Assembly (NCBI GenBank): GCA_021776755.1
Contig: JAJFFI010000366.1
Coordinates: 1 to 5,673 of the forward strand
Origin: Alphaproteobacteria bacterium
GTDB taxonomy: Bacteria > Pseudomonadota > Alphaproteobacteria > JAJFFI01
Length of the DNA: 5,673 nucleotides
Reading direction: 5' to 3'
Shown here: piece by piece, positions 1 to 5,673 of the stretch
How positions within the stretch are numbered: the stretch's first letter is position 1
How the letters are laid out: each line of letters opens with the position of its first letter
The notes under the pieces: model-generated
The model's input: only the letters and a program-made list of their open reading frames with translations
What the model was told of the DNA's origin: nothing
Database searches by the model: none
Translations under genes and position numbers: made by a program

Positions 1-1928
1 AATGTCGCCCGGTCGAAGACCGGCGTGTCGGCGGGGCCGTCCTTTTCGAACCAGACCGGGCGGGTGTCGATGGGGTCTGGCGCGCCGGCGTCCGGTGCCT
101 TCGGCACCATCTTGCCCCGCCCGAGGCGGCCCACCGCGATCATGCGGACATTGACCAATTCGACCGGGTCCTCTTCCGAGTGATAGCCGTATTGCCGGTC
201 GTGGGCCTCGAAGAACGCCTGGCGCAGCGTTTCGAGATCGGGGGCTGGCACCGCGTCCGTGCCGTCGGCGGCCGGCAGGGACACGGCGAGTTCGAAGTTC
301 TGGCCGACATAGCGCATGTCGAGCAGCACCTCGATGCGCCGCGCCGCACCCGTCATTTCTTCGGACTTGAACCACTCGGCGGCCCGCGCGCTCAGGGTCT
401 CGAAGATCCCCGCGAGCGGCTTCAGGGCTGCCTCGCCGAGCAGCAGGCGCTCGGAGTGCACGAAGTCTTCTTTCAGGTCTGAAACGATCAGCCCCTGGGC
501 GCAGAGGATACCCGGCGCGTAGGGCACGAGGATTTCCTTGATGCCGAGGCTCCGCGCCACATCTCCCGCATGCAGCGCGCCGGCGCCGCCGAAGGGCATC
601 AGCACATAGTCGCGCGGATCGTGACCGCGCTCGACCGAGACCGTACGGATCGCGCGCACCATGTTGGCGGTCACGATGCCGAGAATGCCGAGCGCGGTTT
701 CCTCGGGCGAGTAGCCGAGACGTTCGGCAGCGGGCGCGAGCGCCTTCCGCGACAATTCCGGGTCGAGACTCATGCGACCGCCGACGAGGCCGCCCGGCGA
801 GAGCCGCCCGAGCAGCAGGTTCGCATCCGTCACCGTGGGCTCGGTGCCGCCGCGGCCATAGCAGGCCGGGCCCGGATCAGCACCTGCACTGGCCGGGCCG
901 ACCTTGAGCAGGCCATCGCGCTCGAACCAGGCAATCGAACCGCCGCCCGCGCCCACGGTGTTGATGTCGACCATGGGCTGGCGCACCGGGAATCCCGCGA
1001 CGTCGCGGTCCATGCTGATGCCGGCGTCGTAGTTGCGGATCAGCGCGACGTCCGCGCTGGTCCCGCCCATGTCCAGCGTAATGACGTCCGGGCGTTTGGA
1101 GAGGGCTGCCGAATAGATTGCGCCGACCGCGCCCGCCGCCGGGCCCGAGAGCGCCGTGCGCACCGGATAACGCCGCGCGGTGTCGATCGACATGACGCCG
1201 CCGCTCGACTGGTAGATGCCGACCGGCGCGTCTGAAACCAGCTTGGCCATTTCGTTTTCGAGATAGGTGAGGTAGCGGCCCATCACCGGTTGCAGATAGG
1301 CATTGAGGACCGTCGTCGAAAACCGCTCGTATTCGCGGAATTCGGGCTGCACCTCGGACGACAGCGAGACCTGGATGTCGGACGCCTGCCGTACCGCCTC
1401 GCCGACAGCGGCTTCGTGGCTGCCGTTGAGATATGCAAAGAGAAAACACACCGCGATCGATTCGGCGCCCGTGTCGAGCGCTGCCTTCACCGCGGCCTCG
1501 ATGTCTTTCGCATCCGGCGCCTTCAGCACCTTGCCCCCGGGGCCGCAGCGCTCGGCACGCTCGATGCGGCGCTCCCGCGGGACCAATGGGTCCGGATGAT
1601 CCTCCTGCAGCGAATACATATGCGGGCGCGTCTGGCGGCCGATCTCGAGCAGGTCGCGAAAGCCCTCGGTCGTGATCAGCGCGACCTTGCCGCCGCGCCG
1701 CTGGATCAGCGCATTCGTCGCGACCGTCGTGCCGTGCCCCACGCGGTCGACATCCTTCGGATCGATGCCGAATTCCTCCAGCATATCCGTCAGACCGAGG
1801 ATAATGGCCTCGGCGGGATTGGCCGGCGTGGACGGGCGCTTGAACAGCCGCACCTCGCCGGTCTTCGCCTTGAGCGCGTAGAAATCCGTGAACGTGCCGC
1901 CCACGTCGATGCCGATCAGCCAGCTCAA
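1..1928 (-). CDS. hyuA: Hydantoinase/oxoprolinase family, subunit A (HyuA-like), C-terminus cut by window edge
   Basis: This is the A subunit of an ATP-dependent amidohydrolase of the N-methylhydantoinase/5-oxoprolinase/acetone carboxylase A superfamily. Such enzymes open lactam or imide rings at the cost of ATP in the cytoplasm, normally with a HyuB partner. I read 642 uninterrupted codons; the family is usually about 690, so some 45-50 are missing at the left edge. The N-terminal actin/hexokinase-like phosphate-binding motif GIDVGGTFTD is at residues 6-15 and HGTTVATNALI at 65-75. SGPAAGAVGA starts at 261, DMGGTSADV at 286, NTVGAGGGS at 323 and FGGAGALHA at 446. The visible end (VFDRAT) resembles the family's C-terminal region. 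The start is TTG at 1928-1926: GIDVGGT lies immediately after it, AGAGGA sits 7 bases upstream, and I see no in-frame ATG or GTG nearby. It is transcribed away from the Mo hydroxylase genes. The family call is firm; the substrate (hydantoin, oxoproline, another lactam, or even a ketone carboxylation) cannot be read from the sequence. Confidence 0.93.
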   Translation of the reverse strand, partial: MSWLIGIDVGGTFTDFYALKAKTGEVRLFKRPSTPANPAEAIILGLTDMLEEFGIDPKDVDRVGHGTTVATNALIQRRGGKVALITTEGFRDLLEIGRQTRPHMYSLQEDHPDPLVPRERRIERAERCGPGGKVLKAPDAKDIEAAVKAALDTGAESIAVCFLFAYLNGSHEAAVGEAVRQASDIQVSLSSEVQPEFREYERFSTTVLNAYLQPVMGRYLTYLENEMAKLVSDAPVGIYQSSGGVMSIDTARRYPVRTALSGPAAGAVGAIYSAALSKRPDVITLDMGGTSADVALIRNYDAGISMDRDVAGFPVRQPMVDINTVGAGGGSIAWFERDGLLKVGPASAGADPGPACYGRGGTEPTVTDANLLLGRLSPGGLVGGRMSLDPELSRKALAPAAERLGYSPEETALGILGIVTANMVRAIRTVSVERGHDPRDYVLMPFGGAGALHAGDVARSLGIKEILVPYAPGILCAQGLIVSDLKEDFVHSERLLLGEAALKPLAGIFETLSARAAEWFKSEEMTGAARRIEVLLDMRYVGQNFELAVSLPAADGTDAVPAPDLETLRQAFFEAHDRQYGYHSEEDPVELVNVRMIAVGRLGRGKMVPKAPDAGAPDPIDTRPVWFEKDGPADTPVFDRAT

Positions 1929-1935
1929 GATACAG

Positions 1936-1941
1936 TCCTCT
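1936..1941 (-). promoter_or_regulatory. Ribosome binding site of the hyuA-like gene
   Basis: AGAGGA on the minus strand lies 7 bases before the TTG at 1928. It decides the start, because TTG is not a strong initiator by itself and no ATG or GTG competes in frame. Confidence 0.7.
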
Positions 1942-1971
1942 TCAAAGGCCCAGAACGACGCTGGACATATT

Positions 1972-1977
1972 TTTATA
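1972..1977 (-). promoter_or_regulatory. Candidate -10 element for leftward transcription
   Basis: On the minus strand this reads TATAAA (5 of 6 to TATAAT) in the most AT-rich stretch of the window, about 30 bases upstream of the hyuA ribosome site. I find no good -35 hexamer at 16-18 bases (the 17-base position reads TCGGGT), so the promoter would need an activator or lies elsewhere. It overlaps the inverted repeat at 1974-1988, as an operator would. Confidence 0.3.
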
Positions 1978-1988
1978 CACGATGTATA
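1974..1988. promoter_or_regulatory. Inverted repeat TATACA-CGA-TGTATA, candidate operator
   Basis: Two perfect 6-base arms flank a 3-base centre, giving a 15-base dyad in the divergent intergenic region. Its size and placement suit a dimeric repressor or activator controlling one or both units, and it overlaps the candidate -10 of the leftward gene. Arms containing GTATA occur in operators of GntR/FCD-type regulators, but the regulator family is a guess. No regulator gene is in the window. Confidence 0.45.
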
Positions 1989-2001
1989 TAATTAACCCGA
2001 G

Positions 2002-2018
2002 TTGACCCGGGAGGTCAA
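2002..2018. promoter_or_regulatory. Inverted repeat TTGACC-N5-GGTCAA, candidate operator or RNA hairpin
   Basis: Perfect 6-base arms surround the 5-base centre CGGGA. As DNA this could be a second regulator site. As RNA on the plus strand it would form a short hairpin that includes part of the GGGAGG ribosome site of the 20-codon frame at 2020-2082. The TTGACC hexamers on either strand also resemble -35 elements, but I find no good -10 at standard spacing in either direction (TGTATG at 2025 going right, TTAATT at 1995-1990 going left). Confidence 0.4.
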
Positions 2019-2019
2019 G

Positions 2020-2082
2020 ATGCCTGTATGTCTCCAACGGAAAGACTTGCGCTTCAGAGTTGCCCGCGGGGCGTCCGTTTAA
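2020..2082 (+). CDS. Candidate 20-residue leader peptide upstream of the Mo subunit gene
   Basis: ATG at 2020 is preceded by GGGAGG (2009-2014) at 5-base spacing, one of the best ribosome sites in the window. The frame runs 20 codons to TAA at 2080-2082 and ends 40 bases before the ATG of the Mo subunit. The peptide begins MPVCLQRKD and is basic (four Arg, one Lys), with no signal peptide or membrane segment. I do not recognise it. Its position suggests a translated leader that could affect expression of the downstream gene. It may also be a chance frame: if transcription starts downstream, for example from the -10-like TTTAAT at 2078, it would never be in the mRNA. Confidence 0.3.
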   Translation: MPVCLQRKDLRFRVARGASV

Positions 2083-2083
2083 T
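2078..2083 (+). promoter_or_regulatory. Candidate -10 element for the Mo hydroxylase operon
   Basis: TTTAAT matches TATAAT at 5 of 6 positions and lies about 30 bases before the ribosome site of the Mo subunit gene, a sensible distance for a short untranslated leader. No recognisable -35 is 16-18 bases upstream (CAGAGT at 17), so this is weak evidence. It and the leader peptide at 2020-2082 are competing readings of this stretch. Confidence 0.25.
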
Positions 2084-2111
2084 ATTGGTACACAAACACC
2101 AAGCAGGTTGC

Positions 2112-2116
2112 AGGAG
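2112..2116 (+). promoter_or_regulatory. Ribosome binding site that sets the Mo subunit start at 2123
   Basis: AGGAG is 6 bases before the ATG at 2123. It favours that start over an in-frame TTG at 2060, which has no comparable site and would add 21 residues not resembling the family N-terminus. Confidence 0.75.
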
Positions 2117-2122
2117 AGTTCG

Positions 2123-5100
2123 ATGAGCGAAGCGGTCACGGCTGAAGAGGCGACAGGCAAGGACGGCAAATATGTCGGCCAGCGCGTGTTGCGCCGCGAG
2201 AACCCGCCACTGCTCAAGGGCCAGGGTAAATTCATCGACGACCTCCCGGTCGGACCCGGCACGCTGCACGCAGCCATCCTCCGCTCGCCCTATCCGCACG
2301 CCGAAATCCGCGGCATCGACACCTCGAAGGCCGAGGCGATGCCGGGCGTCAAATGCGTGCTGACGGGTGCCGAAGTCGAGGCGCAATGCGACCCGCTGAT
2401 CGTCGGCTTCAAGAATCCGATGCGCTACTTCGGCATCGCGACCGACCGGGTCCGTTATGTCGGCGAGCCGGTGGTCGTGGTCTGCGCAACCGACCGCTAC
2501 AAGGCCGAAGACGCGCTCGACGTGATCGAGGTCGATTACGCGCCGCTCCCTGCCGTGGTCGATCCGGTCGAGGCGGCCGGGGAGGATGCGCCGGTGCTGC
2601 ACCCGGGTGCAGACTCGAACGTGGTTTCAAAGCGCGACTTCGTCCACGGCGAACCGGCCAAGGCTTTTGAGGAGGCCGAGAACATCATCGACTTCTCGAT
2701 CACCTACCCGCGGAACTCGATCACGCCGATGGAGACCTACGCGGTCGTCGCCGAATACCTTGAGGACACCGGCGGGTTCGATGTGCTGTCCAATTTCCAG
2801 GGGCCGTTCTCGATCCATCCGGTGATGGCGATGGCGCTCCGCATTTCCGGCAGCAAGCTCCGCCATCGGAGCCCGAAGAATTCCGGCGGCTCGTTCGGCT
2901 CGAAGCTGACGCTGTTTCCCTACATCGTCGTGCTGTGCGTCGCGGCGCGTAAAGCCAAACGGCCGGTCAAATGGATCGAGGACCGGCTCGAGCATCTCTC
3001 GTCGGCCAACGCCGCCCCCAACCGCGTCACCCGCGTTGAAGGCGTGTACGACAAGGACGGCATCGTCTCGGCGATCCGGCTCACCCATTTCGACGATCAC
3101 GGCGCTTATCTCCGCGCACCGATGCCGGCGCCGATCTACCGCATGCACGGTGTCTCGACCAACGGCTACCGCATCAAGCACGTGCATGTGACCAACAACA
3201 TCATGGTCACCAACAAATGCCCGACGGGCGCGGTGCGCGGTTTCGGCGGCCCGCAGCTTTATTTCGGTATCGAGCGGATGATGCACAAGATTGCGGTCGA
3301 GCTCGGCCTCGACCCGCTCGACGTGATCCGCAAGAACCTGATTGCGACCGACAGCTTTCCCTACAAGGCGCCGGCGGGCGCCCTGCTCGACAGCGGCGAC
3401 TACATCGGACTGCTGGATGCCACCGTGAAGGAAGGCAAGCACGCCGACCTGATCGCGCACCGCGACAAGATGCGCGCGGAGGGCCGGCTCTACGGCATCG
3501 GGTACGCCGCCGTGGTCGAGCCGAGCCAGTCCAACATGGGCTACATCTCGACCCTGAAAACCGGCGCCGAGCGCGAGCGGGCCGGGCCCAAAGACGGCGC
3601 GGTCGCGGCGGGCACAGTGACGGTCGACCCGGTGGGCTCGATCAGCGTCGTCGGCGACTCGGTGCCCCAGGGCCAGGGCCACCAGACCGCGCTGGCGCAG
3701 ATCGTCGCCGACGAACTGGGCGTGAAGGTCGAGGACGTCGTCGTGAACCTCGAGACCGACACCCAGAAAGACAACTGGTCGATCGCGGCCGGTAACTACT
3801 CCTGCCGTTTCGCGCCGGCCTCGACCAGTGCAACGCATCTTGCCGCCACGAAGGTGCGCGAAAAACTCGCCCGTATCGCGAGTTCGCAGATGAACACACC
3901 GCCGGATGACCTCGAGTTCGCCGACGGCAAGATCAGGTCGAAGAAAAACCCGGACAATGCCCTGCCGTTCTACCGGGTCGCGGGCCTCGCCCACTGGTCG
4001 CCATCGAGCCTGCCCGACGACATGGAGCCGGGTGTGCGTGAAACCGCCTACTGGAGCGCCCCGGAACTGACCCCGACGACCGCGAACGACGAGATCAACA
4101 CGTCCTTGGCCTACGGCTTCGGCTTCGATTTCGCCGGCATCGAGATCGATCGCGACACCGGCGAGGTGCGGGTCGACAAATACGTCAGCTCTCATGACTG
4201 TGGCACGATCCTCAATCCCGGGCTCGCCGACGGCCAGATCCACGGCAGCTTCGGGGCCGCGATCGGGGCCGCGCTCTATGAGGAATTCCGCTACGCCGAT
4301 GACGGCAGCTTTCTCTCCGGCACGTTCGCCGACTATCTCGTCGCGACCGCGCCCGAAATGCCCAAATTCGATCTGATCCACACGGTGGTCTGCCCCTCGC
4401 CCTACACGCGGCTTGGCGCCAAGGGCATCGCCGAAGGCAACCAGTATTCAACGCCCGTGTGTCTGGCCAACGCGGTCGCCGACGCGCTCGGCAATCCGGA
4501 CGACATCGACATCACGGTGCCGCTCACTCCCCCGAAGGTCTTCGAGTGGGTGCATGGCGCGGAGGCCCCGCCGCCTGAAGGAAAAGGCAAGGAAGAGATC
4601 GCGAGGTCCGGCAAGTCGCGAATGGTCACGGGTTCGGGCGAGTCGGTCGTGCCTGCCACCCGCGAAGAGGTCTGGGCGACCCTGCTCGACCCGGACAAGC
4701 TCGCCGCCATCATCCCGGGCTGCGAGAAACTCGACAAGCTGTCGGACGACGCCTACCGCGCCGACGTTCAGCTTGGCGTGGGGCCGGTGAAGGGCAACTT
4801 CCGCGCCAACGTGCAGCTCTCCGACATGACCGAACCCGAGGACGTCACGCTGTCGGGCGACCTGATTGGGCCGCTGGGTTCTGCGGCAGGCTCCGGCAAG
4901 GTGCAGCTTCACGAGCACGCGGACGGCACGATGGTCCGCTACGACTACGAGGTCGCAATCGCCGGCAAGGTCGCCTCGGTCGGCGGGCGCATGCTCGATG
5001 GCGCGGCCCGCACCGTGATCGGCGGCTTCTTCAAGGCGCTGGTCGCGCAGGCTGCCGGCGGAAAATCGAATGACAACGGCGCCGGGCTCTCGGTCAGCCG

Positions 5101-5167
5101 CAAGGACAGCATCGACGGCGAGGACAAGCCGGGCTTCTTCAAACGCTTTTTTGGAGGCGGATCGTGA
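2123..5167 (+). CDS. Xanthine dehydrogenase/CoxL-family molybdopterin subunit with fused C-terminal CoxG domain
   Basis: This is the catalytic subunit of a molybdenum hydroxylase, 1014 residues against about 770-800 usually. A hydroxylase of this family inserts water-derived oxygen into its substrate at a molybdopterin cofactor. Electrons then pass through [2Fe-2S] and FAD subunits. Residues 14-120 or so form the a/b hammerhead domain (YVGQRVLRRENPPLLKGQGK, LHAAILRSPYPHA). The Mo-binding region follows: Q226 at the apical Mo-ligand glutamine position, GGSFGSKL at 255-262, PTGAVRGFGGPQ at 367-378, GQGHQT at 517-522, and GAKGIAEGN with the probable catalytic Glu at 771. After a charged linker (about 812-833), residues 834-985 or so match CoxG: REEVWATLLDPDKLAAIIPGC near the start, GPLGSAAGSG and VGGRMLDGAARTVIGGFFKAL later. 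A polar tail ends FFKRFFGGGS. The AVRGFGGPQ loop resembles xanthine dehydrogenase, not the AYRCSFR of form I CO dehydrogenase. The FAD subunit gene overlaps its end by 4 bases, so one operon is likely. Family and fusion are clear; the substrate is unknown, and an N-heterocycle or aldehyde is likeliest. Confidence 0.95.
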   Translation: MSEAVTAEEATGKDGKYVGQRVLRRENPPLLKGQGKFIDDLPVGPGTLHAAILRSPYPHAEIRGIDTSKAEAMPGVKCVLTGAEVEAQCDPLIVGFKNPMRYFGIATDRVRYVGEPVVVVCATDRYKAEDALDVIEVDYAPLPAVVDPVEAAGEDAPVLHPGADSNVVSKRDFVHGEPAKAFEEAENIIDFSITYPRNSITPMETYAVVAEYLEDTGGFDVLSNFQGPFSIHPVMAMALRISGSKLRHRSPKNSGGSFGSKLTLFPYIVVLCVAARKAKRPVKWIEDRLEHLSSANAAPNRVTRVEGVYDKDGIVSAIRLTHFDDHGAYLRAPMPAPIYRMHGVSTNGYRIKHVHVTNNIMVTNKCPTGAVRGFGGPQLYFGIERMMHKIAVELGLDPLDVIRKNLIATDSFPYKAPAGALLDSGDYIGLLDATVKEGKHADLIAHRDKMRAEGRLYGIGYAAVVEPSQSNMGYISTLKTGAERERAGPKDGAVAAGTVTVDPVGSISVVGDSVPQGQGHQTALAQIVADELGVKVEDVVVNLETDTQKDNWSIAAGNYSCRFAPASTSATHLAATKVREKLARIASSQMNTPPDDLEFADGKIRSKKNPDNALPFYRVAGLAHWSPSSLPDDMEPGVRETAYWSAPELTPTTANDEINTSLAYGFGFDFAGIEIDRDTGEVRVDKYVSSHDCGTILNPGLADGQIHGSFGAAIGAALYEEFRYADDGSFLSGTFADYLVATAPEMPKFDLIHTVVCPSPYTRLGAKGIAEGNQYSTPVCLANAVADALGNPDDIDITVPLTPPKVFEWVHGAEAPPPEGKGKEEIARSGKSRMVTGSGESVVPATREEVWATLLDPDKLAAIIPGCEKLDKLSDDAYRADVQLGVGPVKGNFRANVQLSDMTEPEDVTLSGDLIGPLGSAAGSGKVQLHEHADGTMVRYDYEVAIAGKVASVGGRMLDGAARTVIGGFFKALVAQAAGGKSNDNGAGLSVSRKDSIDGEDKPGFFKRFFGGGS
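5153..5157 (+). promoter_or_regulatory. Ribosome binding site of the FAD subunit gene, inside the Mo subunit gene
   Basis: GGAGG is 6 bases before the GTG at 5164 and lies within the last codons (Gly-Gly-Gly) of the Mo subunit. With the overlapping stop and start (GTGA at 5164-5167) this indicates translational coupling of the two subunits. Confidence 0.8.
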
Positions 5168-5673
5168 AGCCCGCGGCATTCGACTACGTCCGCGCAGACA
5201 CGCTCGACGAAGCGCTCGGCGTGCGCGCCGAACATGGCGCCGACACCAAGGTGATGGGCGGCGGCCAGTCGCTGATGCCGATGCTGAACATGCGGCTCGC
5301 CCGCCCGGGCATCCTCGTCGACGTCTCGCGCGCAAGCGACCTTGGCGGCATCGAGATCCGCGACGGCATGATCGAGATCGGCGCAAGCGTGACGCAGGCC
5401 GAGCTCGAAAAATGGGACGAACTTGGCGACGCCTCACCGCTGCTTGCGCAAGCCATCCCCCATATCGGCCACTTCCAGACCCGCAACCGGGGCACCGTCT
5501 GTGGCTCGCTCTGTCACAGCGACCCGAGCTCCGAGCTGCCGCTGTCGCTCGCGACCCTCGGCGGCGAAGTCGTGCTCAAGAGCAAGCGCGGGTCGCGCAC
5601 GCTCAAGGCCGGCGATTTCCAGACCGGCATGCTGCAGACCGATGTCGCCGACGACGAGGTCTGTGTCGCGGCC
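5164..5673 (+). CDS. FAD-binding subunit of a molybdenum hydroxylase (CoxM-like), C-terminus cut by window edge
   Basis: This is the middle subunit of a three-part xanthine dehydrogenase/CO dehydrogenase-type enzyme. It carries FAD and takes electrons from the [2Fe-2S] subunit. The first 170 codons are visible out of about 260-290 usual. The N-terminus (KPAAFDYVRADTLDEAL) is typical. GGGQSLMPMLNMRLARP (from residue 32) is the first FAD-binding motif. HIGHFQTRNRGTVCGSLCHSDP (split here as HIGHFQTRNRG from 100 and TVCGSLCHSDP from 111) is the second, followed by SSELPL. The start is GTG at 5164, supported by GGAGG 6 bases upstream and the four-base overlap with the Mo subunit gene. Cysteines at 113 and 117 fall within the FAD motif; the first replaces the Gly of the classical TIGG version, a variant known in this family. 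The order here is Mo then FAD subunit, with the small iron-sulfur subunit presumably next to the right. The call is firm as to family. Confidence 0.93.
   Translation, partial: MKPAAFDYVRADTLDEALGVRAEHGADTKVMGGGQSLMPMLNMRLARPGILVDVSRASDLGGIEIRDGMIEIGASVTQAELEKWDELGDASPLLAQAIPHIGHFQTRNRGTVCGSLCHSDPSSELPLSLATLGGEVVLKSKRGSRTLKAGDFQTGMLQTDVADDEVCVAA

Noticed and set aside
570..1991. Plus-strand open frames at 570-1235 and 1290-1991
   Set aside because: Both are antisense to the hyuA-like gene, whose family motifs cover the same stretch. Their products are Arg/Ala/His-rich with no domain.
2085..2102. Inverted repeat TTGGT-N8-ACCAA just upstream of the Mo subunit ribosome site
   Set aside because: Five-base arms with an 8-base gap are easily met by chance, and nothing else supports it as an operator or hairpin.
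2060..2122. Upstream TTG start for the Mo subunit at 2060
   Set aside because: It lacks a good ribosome site. The extra 21 residues do not resemble the family N-terminus, whereas ATG 2123 has AGGAG at 6 bases.
1929..2122. A terminator, tRNA, small RNA gene, CRISPR array or mobile element end in the only non-coding stretch
   Set aside because: I found no GC-rich hairpin followed by a T-run, no tRNA-like arms and no repeat array. The region fits a divergent promoter.
2627..4381. A 584-codon open frame on the minus strand opposite the Mo subunit
   Set aside because: Its product is Arg/His/Asp/Val-rich with no recognisable domain, and it is opposite a gene with clear motifs throughout. Long antisense frames are expected where third codon positions are strongly G/C.
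4622..4624. Internal ATG at the start of the CoxG domain as a separate gene start
   Set aside because: The nearest purine-rich GAGG (4603-4606) is 15 bases away, too far to be convincing, and the frame is continuous with the Mo subunit. It may be a relic of a former separate gene.
2123..5167. Annotation as CO dehydrogenase large subunit (coxL) because of the CoxG domain
   Set aside because: The AYRCSFR loop that marks form I CO dehydrogenase is absent; the loop here is AVRGFGGPQ.
4448..5437. A 329-codon minus-strand open frame across the Mo/FAD subunit junction
   Set aside because: It opposes two well-supported coding regions and its product is very Arg-rich with no family resemblance.

Overview
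The window looks like chromosomal DNA from a GC-rich proteobacterium, most likely an alphaproteobacterium. This rests on strong G/C preference at third codon positions, Shine-Dalgarno-type ribosome sites, and the style of its molybdenum hydroxylase and hydantoinase genes. It is an inference from composition and protein style; no rRNA or other phylogenetic marker is present.

Layout: two transcription units diverge from a 194-base intergenic region (1929-2122). Leftward (minus strand, 1928 to the left edge) runs a HyuA-type subunit of the ATP-dependent hydantoinase/oxoprolinase family, starting at TTG and cut by the window edge about 45-50 codons before its expected end. Rightward runs the molybdopterin (Mo) subunit of a xanthine dehydrogenase/CO-dehydrogenase-type hydroxylase (2123-5167). 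It overlaps by four bases the start of the FAD subunit (5164 to the right edge, partial). The [2Fe-2S] subunit needed to complete the enzyme is not in the window and is expected to the right. A HyuB partner is expected to the left.

The most notable item is the Mo subunit. At 1014 residues it is about 200 longer than usual because a complete CoxG-like (SRPBCC-fold) domain is fused to its C-terminus through a short charged linker. CoxG is normally a separate small protein that links CO dehydrogenase to the membrane or quinone pool. The active-site motifs combine a CoxL-like pocket (GGSFGSKL) with a xanthine dehydrogenase-like loop (AVRGFGGPQ). This argues against both CO and ordinary xanthine as substrate.

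The intergenic region is AT-rich compared with the genes. It holds a clean inverted repeat (TATACA-CGA-TGTATA), a second one (TTGACC-N5-GGTCAA), and a 20-codon open frame with a strong ribosome site, a candidate leader peptide. A plausible but unproven joint role is hydroxylation of an N-heterocycle to a lactam by the Mo enzyme, then ATP-dependent opening of the lactam or imide ring by the HyuA/HyuB enzyme.
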